Counted from the first letter of the stretch, positions 37,703 through 47,115 are shown. The stretch: DNA of 64,000 bases from Cellulophaga sp. BC115SP (GCF_009905545.1 NZ_JAAALB010000001.1:186001-250000), one strand, 5' to 3'. The notes: a model not told the origin generated them from the letters alone. Numbers and translations are program-made.

Positions 37703-38527
37703 TTATAATTGTACTGGCAAATGTTTGATTACAGAACCTACCATCCAATGGACACTGACGTCATAACCCGTCATAAGATTAATCATTTTCTTATCTTTCA
37801 GCGCCATTTTCTGAATAATCTCAGCGGTTTTATAGCCCTGGTTATACCAAAAGCACACCTGTTCGGTGAACGATTCAAAATAGTCAAGTTTACGTTCAAG
37901 GGACTTTCTACCAAACTCTACTTGTGGATTATGTGCACAAAATACTTTATCAAAATCTTCGTCTAAGACTCGTTTGAGCGAATCTATTTGTTGCCAGATA
38001 TTCTCTCCTTTTCGAAAAACTTTTATGCGCTGACTTACAAATAAATCTCCTGAAAAGAGCCATCCTTCTTTCGGTTCAAGGTAAACATGATGGTCATCGC
38101 TATGCCCTGGCGTATAGATAGGAACGAACGAATATTTGGAGGTTTGTATCACTTCTGGGAGCGTTTGCATGGGTATATCTTGCGGGCGAATTTTCCCGAA
38201 GAAATACTTTTCGTACAACATTACATCAAAACCTTGTCGTACTTTTTCGGCTGTTAAAGGATGCGCAAAAACAACTGGATGAAAGTGATTATAGAGTGTA
38301 GAAACGTTTCCAATATGATCTTCGTGCCAATGCGTAAGTGCAATTTGTTGAAGAGGCATCTGTTTAAACAATGATAAAACTGTCTGACGACAATTATACT
38401 GTCCTGTATCTATCAAAAGTCCGTCGATGTAGTAAACATGTACCGTAAAAGTTGGCAAACCAGGCCAATGATACCCCAGTTCAAAAGCTTTGACAGGACC
38501 ATATTGTTTTGTTTTGAGATGCTGCAT
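37703..38527 (-). CDS. metallo-beta-lactamase-fold hydrolase
   Basis: 274 residues, cytoplasmic. LTHWHEDHIGNV is the HxHxDH metal motif, YTPGHSDDHHVYL gives the next His, and WLFSGDLFV the bridging Asp. The C-terminal part holds VFCAHNPQVEFG. This arrangement fits glyoxalase-II/RNase-Z-like family members acting on thioesters or phosphoesters, but the substrate is unknown. The C-terminal 70 residues form a helical cap. It is not adjacent to related genes. Confidence 0.85.
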   Translation of the reverse strand: MQHLKTKQYGPVKAFELGYHWPGLPTFTVHVYYIDGLLIDTGQYNCRQTVLSLFKQMPLQQIALTHWHEDHIGNVSTLYNHFHPVVFAHPLTAEKVRQGFDVMLYEKYFFGKIRPQDIPMQTLPEVIQTSKYSFVPIYTPGHSDDHHVYLEPKEGWLFSGDLFVSQRIKVFRKGENIWQQIDSLKRVLDEDFDKVFCAHNPQVEFGRKSLERKLDYFESFTEQVCFWYNQGYKTAEIIQKMALKDKKMINLMTGYDVSVHWMVGSVIKHLPVQL

Positions 38528-38959
38528 ATTCGTTCAGAATCCTAATTGCTTCGTTGGTCGAAAAGTTTGGATGAAAACTTAAATATAGCATTTTACTACC
38601 ATAAAAATATACTAAATTTTGCTATGTCTTTCCTCGGTAACCCATTTCCAAAGTAAAGGCACAAAGGAATAACTCGAGAGCAATGTATTCATAATTAGTG
38701 CTGAATTATGAGTTTTGAATTGTGAATGTAAAATTTTAATTATCAATATCTTACATCTCTAATTGATCAAATTAATCAGATAAAATATTAGTAATCATAA
38801 AATTACACTCACAATTCATCACTCATACTTAAATCTCTGATTACGTTGATTATTTTCTTTTGTGCCTTCATATCAAACAATCCCAATCTGATAAATGTTA
38901 GTTTTTTAATAAATCATTTCTTTCTCTAAATTCAACACAACTCTAACAATCATTATTCT
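38528..38959. other. divergent spacer with a GTGAATTGTGAATG repeat
   Basis: From 38694 to 38832 there is a copy of the ATTAGTGCTGAATTATGAGT repeat seen at 8758. It ends with the inverted word CACAATTCATCACTCATAC, so the unit forms a long imperfect palindrome. Otherwise no feature is visible between the two divergent hydrolase genes. Confidence 0.5.
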
Positions 38960-39847
38960 ATGCAAAGAAGACTCTTTCTCCAACATTCTGCTTTCTTGAT
39001 GGCAAGTCTCGGTGTGAGTTCCTATAAATTTCCATTTGATACTCCTTACAAAATCAAGGAGTTGCGCAATGGCGTGGGAGTATTTACCGAAAGAGGCGGT
39101 ACTATTGCCTTCGCCTCAACTAGTAAGGGAATTGCTGTGGTAGATTCTCAATTTCCTGAACAATCTAACCATTTGATTGAAGCTTTGAAAGGGATGTCAG
39201 AAAATCCTATAAAATTGCTTTTCAATACCCATCACCATGGTGATCATTCTGGTGGAAATATTTCTTTTAAAGGTATTGTAGAACATGTTATTGCTCACGA
39301 AAACTCCTTGAAAAATCAAAAAGCTGTTGCAGAAAAACAAAACACGGTAGAGAAACAGCTTTTCCCAGATATAACTTATCAGGATACCCACAAAGAGAAA
39401 TTAGGAAAAGAGACTATCAAAATGCATTATTTTGGTGCAGGTCATACTAATGGCGATTCCATCATTCACTTTGAACGCGCCAATGTAGCACACTGTGGGG
39501 ATTTGGTATTCAACCGTCGCTTTCCTGTGGTAGACCGCAACGCTGGCGCTAGTATGAATTCTTGGATCAATGTGCTGGACAAAATCAATGCTACTTTTGA
39601 CAAGGATACTATTTTTGTATTTGGACATGCTTTTGATCCTGAGAAAATTACAGGTACTCACGAAGATATCAAAGCTTTCAAAAACTACTTAGAACAGCTT
39701 TTAGGCTATGTTTCGCAAGAAATAAAGGCTGGAAAAAGTAAAGAAGAAATTCTTAAAACAACTGCTATTCCGAATGCACCAGAATGGAAAGGCGATGGAA
39801 TCCAAAGAAGTTTGACAGCAGCTTACGACGAATTGACCAGCAAATAG
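38960..39847 (+). CDS. metallo-beta-lactamase-fold hydrolase, exported
   Basis: 295 residues. The N-terminus MQRRLFLQHSAFLMASLGVS looks like a twin-arginine leader. NTHHHGDHSGGN is the first zinc motif, GAGHTNGDSIIHF and AHCGDLVFNRRFP supply the later His and Asp, and FGHAFDP the last His. The set is that of subclass B-like hydrolases related to quinoprotein relay/glyoxalase types. Antibiotic hydrolysis is not implied. It may function in the periplasm. A small membrane-protein gene follows after 83 bases. Confidence 0.85.
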   Translation: MQRRLFLQHSAFLMASLGVSSYKFPFDTPYKIKELRNGVGVFTERGGTIAFASTSKGIAVVDSQFPEQSNHLIEALKGMSENPIKLLFNTHHHGDHSGGNISFKGIVEHVIAHENSLKNQKAVAEKQNTVEKQLFPDITYQDTHKEKLGKETIKMHYFGAGHTNGDSIIHFERANVAHCGDLVFNRRFPVVDRNAGASMNSWINVLDKINATFDKDTIFVFGHAFDPEKITGTHEDIKAFKNYLEQLLGYVSQEIKAGKSKEEILKTTAIPNAPEWKGDGIQRSLTAAYDELTSK

Positions 39848-39930
39848 GTAAGCAAAATAACAATTCTATTATTTTCTTGTTTAAGCAATATCCTTCTTAT
39901 AGTTTTGAACTAGAAAAAATCGAAAAATTC

Positions 39931-40128
39931 ATGAAAAATATTGCCTATATATTGCTGGTTATAGCTATTATCTCCACCGTCGCATTAATCACTTGGGGTG
40001 CTATAGCACTGCTTGATTCGACCAATGGATTCAATGAAAAAACCTTTTTTATTCTACTTATTGGTGGGATTATCTCGGTAGGATTGATTGGGCGAGTCGT
40101 AATTGTGTTCAAAGATTCTAGAAAATAG
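39931..40128 (+). CDS. small two-helix membrane protein
   Basis: 65 residues starting at the ATG at 39931; the frame is open further upstream inside the hydrolase gene, but that part reads as chance. There are two transmembrane segments (IAYILLVIAIISTVALITWG and FFILLIGGIISVGLIGRVVI) with a short loop and a charged tail, FKDSRK. Function unknown. It may be co-transcribed with the preceding hydrolase, and a strong terminator follows. Confidence 0.6.
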   Translation: MKNIAYILLVIAIISTVALITWGAIALLDSTNGFNEKTFFILLIGGIISVGLIGRVVIVFKDSRK

Positions 40129-40172
40129 GAAATGACGAGTTTAAAATTCTGTAGATGTTAAAGTCTAAACAT

Positions 40173-40206
40173 AAAAAAAGACCTTCCGAAAGAAAGGTCT
40201 TTTTTT
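40173..40206. terminator. strong bidirectional terminator
   Basis: AAAAAAAGACCTT / AAGGTCTTTTTTT around a nine-base loop. It ends the plus-strand hydrolase unit and, from the other side, atpG. Confidence 0.9.
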
Positions 40207-40223
40207 ATAATCTTTTAACAAGA

Positions 40224-41108
40224 CTAAGCTGAGGCTAACGCTTCGGCACCACCAACGATTTCGAGGATTTCCTTCGTAATCGCAGCTTGACGAGAACGGT
40301 TGTAAACAAGTTTCAACTCTTTCAACAATTCACCTGCGTTTTCTGTAGCTTTATCCATTGCAGTCATACGAGCACCATGTTCAGAAGCATTTGATTCTAA
40401 AACAGCTTTATACACTTGCAATTTCAACGCTTTAGGAAGCAACTCACTGATAATTTCTTCTTCCGAAGGTTCGAAGATATAATCAACTGTTGAAGCTTTC
40501 ACGTTACTATCTTGTTTATCAACTAATGGCAACATCTGTTCTGCTCTCAAAATTTGAGTTGCCACGTTTTTGAACTCATTGAAAATAACTTCTACAACAT
40601 CAAATTTTTCGGCAACGAATCCGTCCATCGCATATTCTGCTGCCTGACGTACTGAGGCGAAAGATAATTTTGAGAAGATATGAACAAATTTTTCGTTTAC
40701 TTTATAACCACGACGAGTCAAGTATTCAGCACCCTTTTTACCCAAAGCCAAAACCTCAACATTGCCTGCGGCATTTTGACTAGCGTATTTTTCAGCGATA
40801 AGGTTTACTGTTGCCTTACCAACGTTGGCGTTGAATGCTCCACAAAGACCACGGTCAGAAGTAACAACGATTACTAACACTTTTTGAATATCGCGAGTGA
40901 TAGTATATGGGTTCGATTGAGCACCTTCTGCATTAGCCGAAACAGTTGCAATCATTTCGGTTAACTTCTGCGAATAAGGGCGCATTTGAACAATAGCATC
41001 AGTTGCACGGCGAAGTTTAGCCGCCGAAACCATTTTCATGGCTTTAGTAATCTGCTGAGTAGAGTTTACTGACACTATTCGGTTACGGACTTCTTTTAAT
41101 GAAGGCAT
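40224..41108 (-). CDS. atpG: F1 ATP synthase gamma subunit
   Basis: 294 residues. The N-terminal and C-terminal helices that form the rotor shaft are intact: EVRNRIVSVNSTQQITKAMK at the start, and AMDKATENAGELLKEL and RQAAITKEILEIVGGAEAL at the end. VIVVTSDRGLCGAFNANV is the conserved central segment. It is the central stalk of the F1 motor. The gene lies downstream of atpA with a 263-base gap that carries part of the AATTCATCA repeat family. Confidence 0.97.
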   Translation of the reverse strand: MPSLKEVRNRIVSVNSTQQITKAMKMVSAAKLRRATDAIVQMRPYSQKLTEMIATVSANAEGAQSNPYTITRDIQKVLVIVVTSDRGLCGAFNANVGKATVNLIAEKYASQNAAGNVEVLALGKKGAEYLTRRGYKVNEKFVHIFSKLSFASVRQAAEYAMDGFVAEKFDVVEVIFNEFKNVATQILRAEQMLPLVDKQDSNVKASTVDYIFEPSEEEIISELLPKALKLQVYKAVLESNASEHGARMTAMDKATENAGELLKELKLVYNRSRQAAITKEILEIVGGAEALASA

Positions 41109-41371
41109 CTTTTGCTAATGTTTGAAACAGTGAATGATAGAAATGATGTATTTGATGTAAATAAAATCGTTATTTGTGATTGGTGTATCTGTTAATTGTA
41201 AGAGCTCAGAAAGTTTACGTTAAAGTTACCTCAAGTCAAGTAATGATTTTATGCTATGTAATCAGTCTCAATTTGGTGAAAAGTTTTGTTATGATTTCTC
41301 ATTCACAATTCATCAATTGGACGATTATATAATAGAGAGAGTAGCGTACTACCCTCTCCTACATTCAAATA

Positions 41372-42952
41372 TTATCCTTGGTATTTAACTGCCACTTCTT
41401 TCGCCACTTTCTTCAATACATCAGTCAAAGAATCGTCAAATTTACCTGCTTTCAAAGCATCCATAGTAGATTTTTGAGTAGCATGCATAACTGTAACGAA
41501 ATCCTTCTCGAACTCACGTACTTTTGATACCGCAACAGAATCAATTAACCCGTTTGTAGAAACATAAATCATTGCGACTTGATCTTCTACACGTTGAGGG
41601 CTACCATTTGGTTGCTTCAACATTTCGAGGTTACGACGACCACGTTCGATAGTCAATTTAGTAGAGGCATCCAAATCAGAACCAAATTTAGCGAAAGCTT
41701 CCAATTCACGGAATTGAGCTTGGTCCAATTTTAATGTACCAGCTACTTTCTTCATTGATTTGATTTGAGCGTTACCACCTACACGAGATACAGAGATACC
41801 TACGTTGATCGCTGGACGGATACCTGCGTTAAACAAGTTAGTTTCCAAGAAGATCTGACCGTCAGTAATAGAGATTACGTTAGTCGGGATATAAGCAGAA
41901 ACGTCACCCGCTTGAGTTTCGATAATTGGAAGAGCCGTTAATGAACCACCACCTTTTACGATTCCTTTTAAAGATTCAGGAAGGTCGTTCATATTTTTTG
42001 CGATTTCGTCAGATGCGTTGATTTTCGCAGCGCGCTCCAACAAACGGCTATGTAAATAGAATACGTCACCAGGGTAAGCTTCACGACCTGGAGGACGACG
42101 AAGAAGCAATGAAACTTCACGGTAAGCTACCGCTTGCTTAGACAAATCGTCATACACTACTAATGCTGGACGACCTGTATCGCGGAAGAATTCACCAATA
42201 GCAGCACCTGTAAATGGAGCAAAGAACTGCATCGGAGCTGGGTCTGCTGAACCAGCTGCTACGATTACTGTGTAATCCATAGCACCTGCTTTGCGAAGAG
42301 CTTGCTCAACTTGTTTGATAGTTGAAGCTTTCTGACCACAAGCTACATAGATACAGTACACTGGTTGACCTGCATCGTAGAATTCTTTTTGGTTGATAAT
42401 TGTGTCAATACAAACAGTTGTTTTACCTGTCTGACGGTCACCAATAACTAACTCACGTTGACCACGACCTACTGGAATCATAGCGTCGATCGCTTTGATA
42501 CCTGATTGAAGAGGTTCTGTTACTGGTTGACGATAAATTACCCCTGGAGCTTTACGCTCAAGTGGCATATCGTATAATTGTCCTGCGATTGGACCGTTGC
42601 CGTCAATTGGCTCGCCAAGTGTGTTCACGACACGACCTAAGATACCGTCACCTACTTTGATAGAGGCGATTTCGTCTGTACGTTTTACGGTGTCACCTTC
42701 TTTGATTTCAGATGATTCACCCAATAATACCGCACCTACGTTGTCTTCTTCGAGGTTAAGGGCTAGGGCTTTCAAGCCGTTTTCAAATACGAGCAACTCA
42801 CCCGCTTGTACTTTCGATAGTCCATAAATACGAGCTACACCATCACCGATTTGTAGCACGGTACCTACTTCTTGGAGTTCAGCCTCTGACTTAGATCCTG
42901 AAAGTTGTTCTCTCAAGATGGCTGACACTTCATCTGGTCTGACTGATGCCAT
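41372..42952 (-). CDS. atpA: F1 ATP synthase alpha subunit
   Basis: 526 residues. It has the N-terminal barrel ([11 protein letters not shown]), P-loop [15 protein letters not shown], the arginine finger region ([14 protein letters not shown]) and SDLDASTK in the C-terminal domain. It is the regulatory subunit of the F1 hexamer. atpH, which normally comes directly before atpA, is absent: the 660 bases upstream hold no gene, and atpD/atpC are not in the window. The F-type operon is therefore split at least here. Confidence 0.98.
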   Translation of the reverse strand: MASVRPDEVSAILREQLSGSKSEAELQEVGTVLQIGDGVARIYGLSKVQAGELLVFENGLKALALNLEEDNVGAVLLGESSEIKEGDTVKRTDEIASIKVGDGILGRVVNTLGEPIDGNGPIAGQLYDMPLERKAPGVIYRQPVTEPLQSGIKAIDAMIPVGRGQRELVIGDRQTGKTTVCIDTIINQKEFYDAGQPVYCIYVACGQKASTIKQVEQALRKAGAMDYTVIVAAGSADPAPMQFFAPFTGAAIGEFFRDTGRPALVVYDDLSKQAVAYREVSLLLRRPPGREAYPGDVFYLHSRLLERAAKINASDEIAKNMNDLPESLKGIVKGGGSLTALPIIETQAGDVSAYIPTNVISITDGQIFLETNLFNAGIRPAINVGISVSRVGGNAQIKSMKKVAGTLKLDQAQFRELEAFAKFGSDLDASTKLTIERGRRNLEMLKQPNGSPQRVEDQVAMIYVSTNGLIDSVAVSKVREFEKDFVTVMHATQKSTMDALKAGKFDDSLTDVLKKVAKEVAVKYQG

Positions 42953-43615
42953 TTCTTTATAGTTGGATTTGTGATTTTGGAATTCGATTTGAGAGGTTAT
43001 TCGTTGGATGCAAGTCCTTTACAAGATAAGGAAAGAGATTTTTTTCGCTTTGCTTGGCTGGGGTTTATTACATCTTAAACTTACTAACTCTTTTCGGGTG
43101 CAAAATTAGGGAAGAAATTTCACAATTCCACGACAATCTAAATTTTTTCGTGCTAAACGTTATACTTTTTTGAGAGTGGCATTTTTGTTCAAGTGTCCTT
43201 TTTCACTTCAAAACCTATCTCTTTCAACGCTTTTTTTGACGTTAATCTTTATTTATTCTAATTTTTGAAGAAGATTTTCTGAGATATTGTCTTATCCTTA
43301 TAGCATCTTCGTTTATTGTACTAAACAGGATAAAACAAAGAATTTTATCTCAAAGTATCTACCAACACAATATTATTCCATGACAAACGAAGTTATACCA
43401 AATATTTCTATAAATACATTTAGCAAATTTTCGCTAATTACAAGTCAAATTTATTCTTGGGATTGTACTAATTACCTGATTGAATTTGAGTTAATCTATT
43501 TTTCGACTACACTAGAATAGCATTCACTCAATGTTTTCAATTTCTCTTTTAAAATAGATAAGCACAAAAAGTGTATTCCATACCCAAGTGGCTATGTCAT
43601 TTATTGATAAAAAAC
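42953..43615. other. atpA leader and spacer
   Basis: No convincing gene; the frame starting near 43287 begins with TTG and has no recognisable motif. The minus-strand sequence TAATTTTG at 43101-43108 is the only clear promoter-type match. Confidence 0.4.
43101..43108 (-). promoter_or_regulatory. candidate -7 box for atpA
   Basis: Minus-strand TAATTTTG matches TAnnTTTG, about 150 bases before atpA. The leader would then be long, and no TTG is well spaced. Confidence 0.4.
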
Positions 43616-44107
43616 TTAAACATTGGCTATTATTTTCCACAAATTATTGGCAAAGTCTTCTCTCAGCATTTTATCTGTAAGACCACTGTGTAAATCAGAG
43701 TAAATCTTACAGGTTTTGCTTTCATGGTCTAGCAAAATTTTAAAGTTTAAGTCTAAAGCATGAGAAGCAAGCGCGCTATAGTCCTCTCCATACATTTCTA
43801 AGTCCTCATATTTGACGAGAGTTAGACAAAGAAAAGTATCTGTATCAACCTCTCTAAATGATTTTATAGAAAAATTGTTGAGGCGTGTAAGACTCAGATT
43901 TGATAGCGCTTCCTTCAGCATATTTGTGTCTACATTTCTCTTCACAATGACGATTACGTCTAAAGTTTCTGCAAAATCAATAGCATAATCATTGTTTTCT
44001 GACGTTTCACGAAGATTGTCTGAAGCTCGTTCGCTTGCCATGAAGTTTTGTATAAGGCGAGAAACAATTAAAATACCAGCAATTGTGATGAATAAAATGT
44101 CGTCCAT
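43616..44107 (-). CDS. hypothetical protein with N-terminal membrane anchor
   Basis: 163 residues. MDDILFITIAGILIVSRLIQ is a hydrophobic anchor; the rest is acidic and alpha/beta with no motif I recognise (LDVIVIVKRNVDTN, SFREVDTDTFLCLTLVKYED). The gene points towards atpA and away from the following plus-strand genes. It may be a local accessory gene. Confidence 0.6.
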   Translation of the reverse strand: MDDILFITIAGILIVSRLIQNFMASERASDNLRETSENNDYAIDFAETLDVIVIVKRNVDTNMLKEALSNLSLTRLNNFSIKSFREVDTDTFLCLTLVKYEDLEMYGEDYSALASHALDLNFKILLDHESKTCKIYSDLHSGLTDKMLREDFANNLWKIIANV

Positions 44108-44240
44108 ATAATATTTTTAGTGTAAGCCTCAAAATTAATTAATTCTAAAGGAGCGCTACTGCACTATGGTTTAATTTTTGGTTATTTGCTACCTACTTTT
44201 GCTTTATTCATTTCTTAGCTTTTACTTCATTGCTCTACTT

Positions 44241-44627
44241 ATGAATAAGATTTTACGTTACCTTTCACTTTTTACATTGATTTCGTGCAGAGATCAACAA
44301 TCAGAGTTACAGCATAAATTCTATGTAGTTAAGCATGAGCACGGAAAATCAGACACCCTCTGTGTAAATCATATTCCTGAGAGTTCTGATAGGATGGTTG
44401 CTGTAGATTCTTTTGACTATACTATCCATCAAAAATCTATTCGGATATTAAAGTTTACGAATCCTGATGCAGGTATAGACAGCAAAGTAGAGGCTTACTT
44501 CGAAAAATCTTTAGGAATATTTTTGGTAAAAAATAAAACTTGGTCGTTAAACTATCAGCTGAGATCCACAAATGATTCGGTTGAAGCTTGCATTGATAAA
44601 ATTCAGCACTTGGATTTCGTCAAATAA
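44241..44627 (+). CDS. putative lipoprotein, unknown function
   Basis: 128 residues from the ATG at 44241; the longer frame from 44178 only adds a hydrophobic stretch. MNKILRYLSLFTLISC ends in a lipobox (LISC), so Cys16 is probably lipidated. The mature 113 residues are beta-rich (HKFYVVKHEHGKSDTLCVNH) with no known domain. First of four plus-strand genes that may be co-transcribed (next start after 33 bases). Confidence 0.55.
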   Translation: MNKILRYLSLFTLISCRDQQSELQHKFYVVKHEHGKSDTLCVNHIPESSDRMVAVDSFDYTIHQKSIRILKFTNPDAGIDSKVEAYFEKSLGIFLVKNKTWSLNYQLRSTNDSVEACIDKIQHLDFVK

Positions 44628-44660
44628 TCTACAGATATTCATCTTAAACTTTAATGATAT

Positions 44661-45200
44661 ATGGGCTTCGGATTTAACCTATCCATGATATTATTTGTGG
44701 TTTCTTTATCCGCCATTCTTTTGATTACATGGTTCATAACAGGGAAAAACCATTGGGGGAAAACCATTGGTTTCTTGTGGTTAGGTCTTTTGGCGATGGC
44801 TATGTTTTTATCTGGTCTAAAGTGGATATTAGGAAAACCCAATCTAGAAAAAGATGATTACTATGGGCAGTACATTGTAGATAGAACCTATTTTTCGGGA
44901 AAACAAGCCGATTGGCAATACAATCATTTTCGATTTGAAATAAAGGATAACGACTCTCTCTATTTTTACCTTACCGAAAAAGAGAAAATCATGAGGACTT
45001 ATGTGGGCAAAATCAAGGTTACTGAAAACTATATTTCTGAGCATTTACTGATAAACATGCCTCAACCAACACATCATATCCTTAGTTCTAATCCTACAAC
45101 TTATCGTTATCCTTGGTACTTTCATTTAGTTTTTTACTCTCCTAAATTCAATAATCTCTATTTCAAAAAAGGAAAATGGGAGGCAATCGACTCCAACTGA
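44661..45200 (+). CDS. two-helix membrane protein, unknown function
   Basis: 179 residues. Two transmembrane helices (SMILFVVSLSAILLITWFIT and IGFLWLGLLAMAMFLSGLKW) are followed by a 120-residue soluble beta-rich part (YYGQYIVDRTYFSG, LYFYLTEKEK, NLYFKKGKWEAIDSN). I do not recognise the family. Its stop lies one base before the start of the Crp/Fnr gene, so the two are coupled. Confidence 0.6.
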   Translation: MGFGFNLSMILFVVSLSAILLITWFITGKNHWGKTIGFLWLGLLAMAMFLSGLKWILGKPNLEKDDYYGQYIVDRTYFSGKQADWQYNHFRFEIKDNDSLYFYLTEKEKIMRTYVGKIKVTENYISEHLLINMPQPTHHILSSNPTTYRYPWYFHLVFYSPKFNNLYFKKGKWEAIDSN

Positions 45201-45201
45201 T

Positions 45202-45765
45202 ATGATTCTATCACAAATTTCAAATACAATTTACCCTTTACCTGAGGCTTCCATGCAAAAGCTGGAAGAACATATTTCTGAGGTTAGTTTCCCAAAAGGT
45301 CATATTCTACTGCGAGCCAATAAAGTGGAAAGTAGTATTTATTTTATCAAAAAAGGAATTGCAAGACTCTATACTCAAACGCCTGACAATGAAATTACTT
45401 TTCTGTTTTGCAAAGAAGGGGATACTTTAATGTCTTTAAAAAGCTATGTCACTGGACAAAAAGGCTATGAAGATGTAGAGTTATTGGAAGACTGTGAACT
45501 GTACCAATTAAAGGCTGAAGTGTTGGAAAATCTTTATCAAAGTGATATTCATATCGCTAATTGGGGACGAAAATTGGCAGAACTAGAGCTCGTCAAAACG
45601 GAAGAAAGATTTATTGCCCGACAATTCAGAACCGCCAGCGAACGCTATCATGAACTTCTGCAATTACATCCTGACCTAATTCAGCGAGTCCAACTGGGGC
45701 ATATTGCTTCGTACCTTGGCATAAGCCAAGTAAGTCTGAGTAGAATTAGAGCTGAGATTCGATAA
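45202..45765 (+). CDS. Crp/Fnr-family transcriptional regulator
   Basis: 187 residues. The N-terminal cyclic-nucleotide-binding-type beta roll (VSFPKGHILLRANKVESSIY, FIKKGIARLY, FLFCKEGDTLMSLKSYV) leads through a long C-helix to a winged helix: LGHIASYLGISQVSLSRIRA is the recognition region. Residues for cAMP are not all conserved, as usual in Bacteroidota members. Probable regulator of the adjacent SMR transporter gene 78 bases downstream. Translationally coupled to the upstream membrane-protein gene. Confidence 0.85.
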   Translation: MILSQISNTIYPLPEASMQKLEEHISEVSFPKGHILLRANKVESSIYFIKKGIARLYTQTPDNEITFLFCKEGDTLMSLKSYVTGQKGYEDVELLEDCELYQLKAEVLENLYQSDIHIANWGRKLAELELVKTEERFIARQFRTASERYHELLQLHPDLIQRVQLGHIASYLGISQVSLSRIRAEIR

Positions 45766-45843
45766 AAAGTATTTTTTAACATTTGTAAAATTTATTTCCC
45801 TCTCCGATTCAGAACTTTGCTGGTGAATTTTAACACAAAAAAT

Positions 45844-46170
45844 ATGAATTGGATTGTATTGATTATCGCAGGATTGTTTGAAGTAGCCTTTACATTTTGT
45901 TTGGGCAAAGTAAAAGAAAGTACAGGAAACGAAGTATATCTTTGGTACGCAGGATTTATCATGGCTTTGATTATCAGCATGGGGCTTTTGATGAAAGCCA
46001 TTGAATCGCTTCCTATTGCTACAGCTTATGCTGTTTGGACGGGCATTGGTGCCGTTGGAACGGTACTTTTGGGAATCCTTGTGTTCAATGAACCTGCTAC
46101 TTTTTGGCGCTTATTCTTTATCAGCACCTTAATTGGCTCTATTATTGGATTGAAAATGATGTCACATTAG
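45844..46170 (+). CDS. SMR-family small multidrug/guanidinium-type exporter
   Basis: 108 residues from the ATG at 45844, chosen because it begins directly at the first membrane helix (MNWIVLIIAGLFEVAFTFCL). It has four helices. The essential glutamate lies in AGLFEVAF. ATAYAVWTGIGAVGTVLLGI is the SMR signature in helix 3, and GSIIGLK ends helix 4. The AVWTGIGA form is typical of the SugE/Gdx subgroup, which exports guanidinium; that assignment is inference. It acts as a dimer in the inner membrane using the proton gradient. Paired with the Crp/Fnr gene. Confidence 0.88.
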   Translation: MNWIVLIIAGLFEVAFTFCLGKVKESTGNEVYLWYAGFIMALIISMGLLMKAIESLPIATAYAVWTGIGAVGTVLLGILVFNEPATFWRLFFISTLIGSIIGLKMMSH

Positions 46171-46171
46171 T

Positions 46172-46332
46172 ATCGAATATCTAAAAAGCATTTATGACAG
46201 AAAGACCTTCCTTGATTTACCACCTATAGAAGTATTAAGCATTCCCGATGATTACGAATTTATGGATGTGGAGTTGAAGAAATACTTGAGGACAAAATCA
46301 ATGCTATTTTCAATGAGGTTTTTGGGAATTAG
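46172..46332 (+). pseudogene. frameshifted C-terminal remnant of a low-molecular-weight tyrosine phosphatase-like protein
   Basis: Immediately after the SMR stop the frame reads IYDRKTFLDLPPIEVLSIPD then DYEFMDVEL. It then moves to another frame at about 46276: EEILEDKINAIFNEVFGN, stop at 46332. The joined text matches the C-terminal end (IPDDYxFMDxELxEILE) of the predicted protein-tyrosine-phosphatase family of COG4551 type. The catalytic N-terminal half (CxxNxxRS) is absent. Loss of a single G between GAGTTG and AAGAAA would explain the shift. Sequencing error cannot be excluded for the shift, but not for the missing N-terminus. Confidence 0.6.
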
Positions 46333-46363
46333 TTTTTCTTGGGCACTCATTTACTCGTCCCGA

Positions 46364-46651
46364 TTACCAAAATTTCCACCAAGGTTTTTTTTGCAAAACA
46401 GGCTCAAAGATTCCGCTTTGAATTGTTTTGATAATTTTTTTATTTTCATCATAAATACTAATCTCTATATTCGAATGAGTTGCTAAATACCTGGCAACTG
46501 TCTCCTCTACAGCTTCATAGCTTTCCAATTCGATATATGGATACTCCTGAAATTCTGTATTTGAATTATTGCAATAGAAAGTCTGTCCATCAGTATTTAA
46601 AATGATTCCCGTTGAAAGCTGATTAAGCAATAAATAGTATGTGTTTTTCAT
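46364..46651 (-). CDS. hypothetical protein (95 aa)
   Basis: Start at 46651, the ATG of MKNTYYLLLNQLSTGIILNT. The longer upstream frame runs through the divergent neighbour and is rejected. It has no leader. The sequence is alpha/beta with a repeated pattern of short strands (GQTFYCNNSN, EISIYDENKKIIKTIQSG) and ends KKPWWKFW, an aromatic-rich tail. Function unknown. It is divergent from the gene at 46701, with 49 bases between starts. Confidence 0.5.
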   Translation of the reverse strand: MKNTYYLLLNQLSTGIILNTDGQTFYCNNSNTEFQEYPYIELESYEAVEETVARYLATHSNIEISIYDENKKIIKTIQSGIFEPVLQKKPWWKFW

Positions 46652-46700
46652 TTCAAAGTATAATTTGATAAGACGAATACCGAATAATTTCTTCAATATT

Positions 46701-47084
46701 ATGAGAATACCCAAAGAGAGTTTAATCGAACTATTAGATGCCACAAAACAAGATAATATTTGTTCTGCACTCATTGCGTGTATTATAGATGAGCAGAGAT
46801 TAAATTTACGTTTTGCCATCTCACTACAGGATTTTGGGCATCTAAGAAGAATCCTTGAGTTTCGTCCATTTGAGCATACAGGAGTTGGACCGTATAGATA
46901 TTTTTTTACGCTTAGCTATACCGCCTCTATTAAAGAAGACCCTTTAATTTTAGCCTCAATAAGGGTAGAACAACTTGACAAGCACAAACATTTTAGCCAT
47001 ACCATTTCAAAAAAATTAATGGCAAATCTTTTCTGGTTTGAAAGCTTGGAAAGTACCCAACCTGTTGAATCAATGATTGAATAA
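46701..47084 (+). CDS. hypothetical protein (127 aa)
   Basis: Start at the ATG at 46701 (MRIPKESLIELLDATKQDNI). It is soluble, helical at the N-terminus with beta strands later (RFAISLQDFGHLRRILEFRP, YRYFFTLSYT). No family recognised. The next gene starts 31 bases after its stop, on the same strand, and together they may form a small operon. Size and context would suit an immunity-type or stress protein, but nothing direct supports this. Confidence 0.45.
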   Translation: MRIPKESLIELLDATKQDNICSALIACIIDEQRLNLRFAISLQDFGHLRRILEFRPFEHTGVGPYRYFFTLSYTASIKEDPLILASIRVEQLDKHKHFSHTISKKLMANLFWFESLESTQPVESMIE

Positions 47085-47115
47085 TTTCAAATATTCTGAA
47101 CGAATACCTTAAGAT

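Noticed and set aside
38960-39847. Class B beta-lactamase
   Set aside because: The zinc motif is shared by the whole metallo-hydrolase superfamily; nothing points to beta-lactam hydrolysis.
39784-39930. Extended N-terminus of the small membrane protein overlapping the hydrolase gene
   Set aside because: The overlapping part has chance composition; the ATG at 39931 starts directly at the first membrane helix.
43287-43520. 77-codon plus-strand frame upstream of atpA
   Set aside because: TTG start, no motif, and it lies in the atpA leader region.
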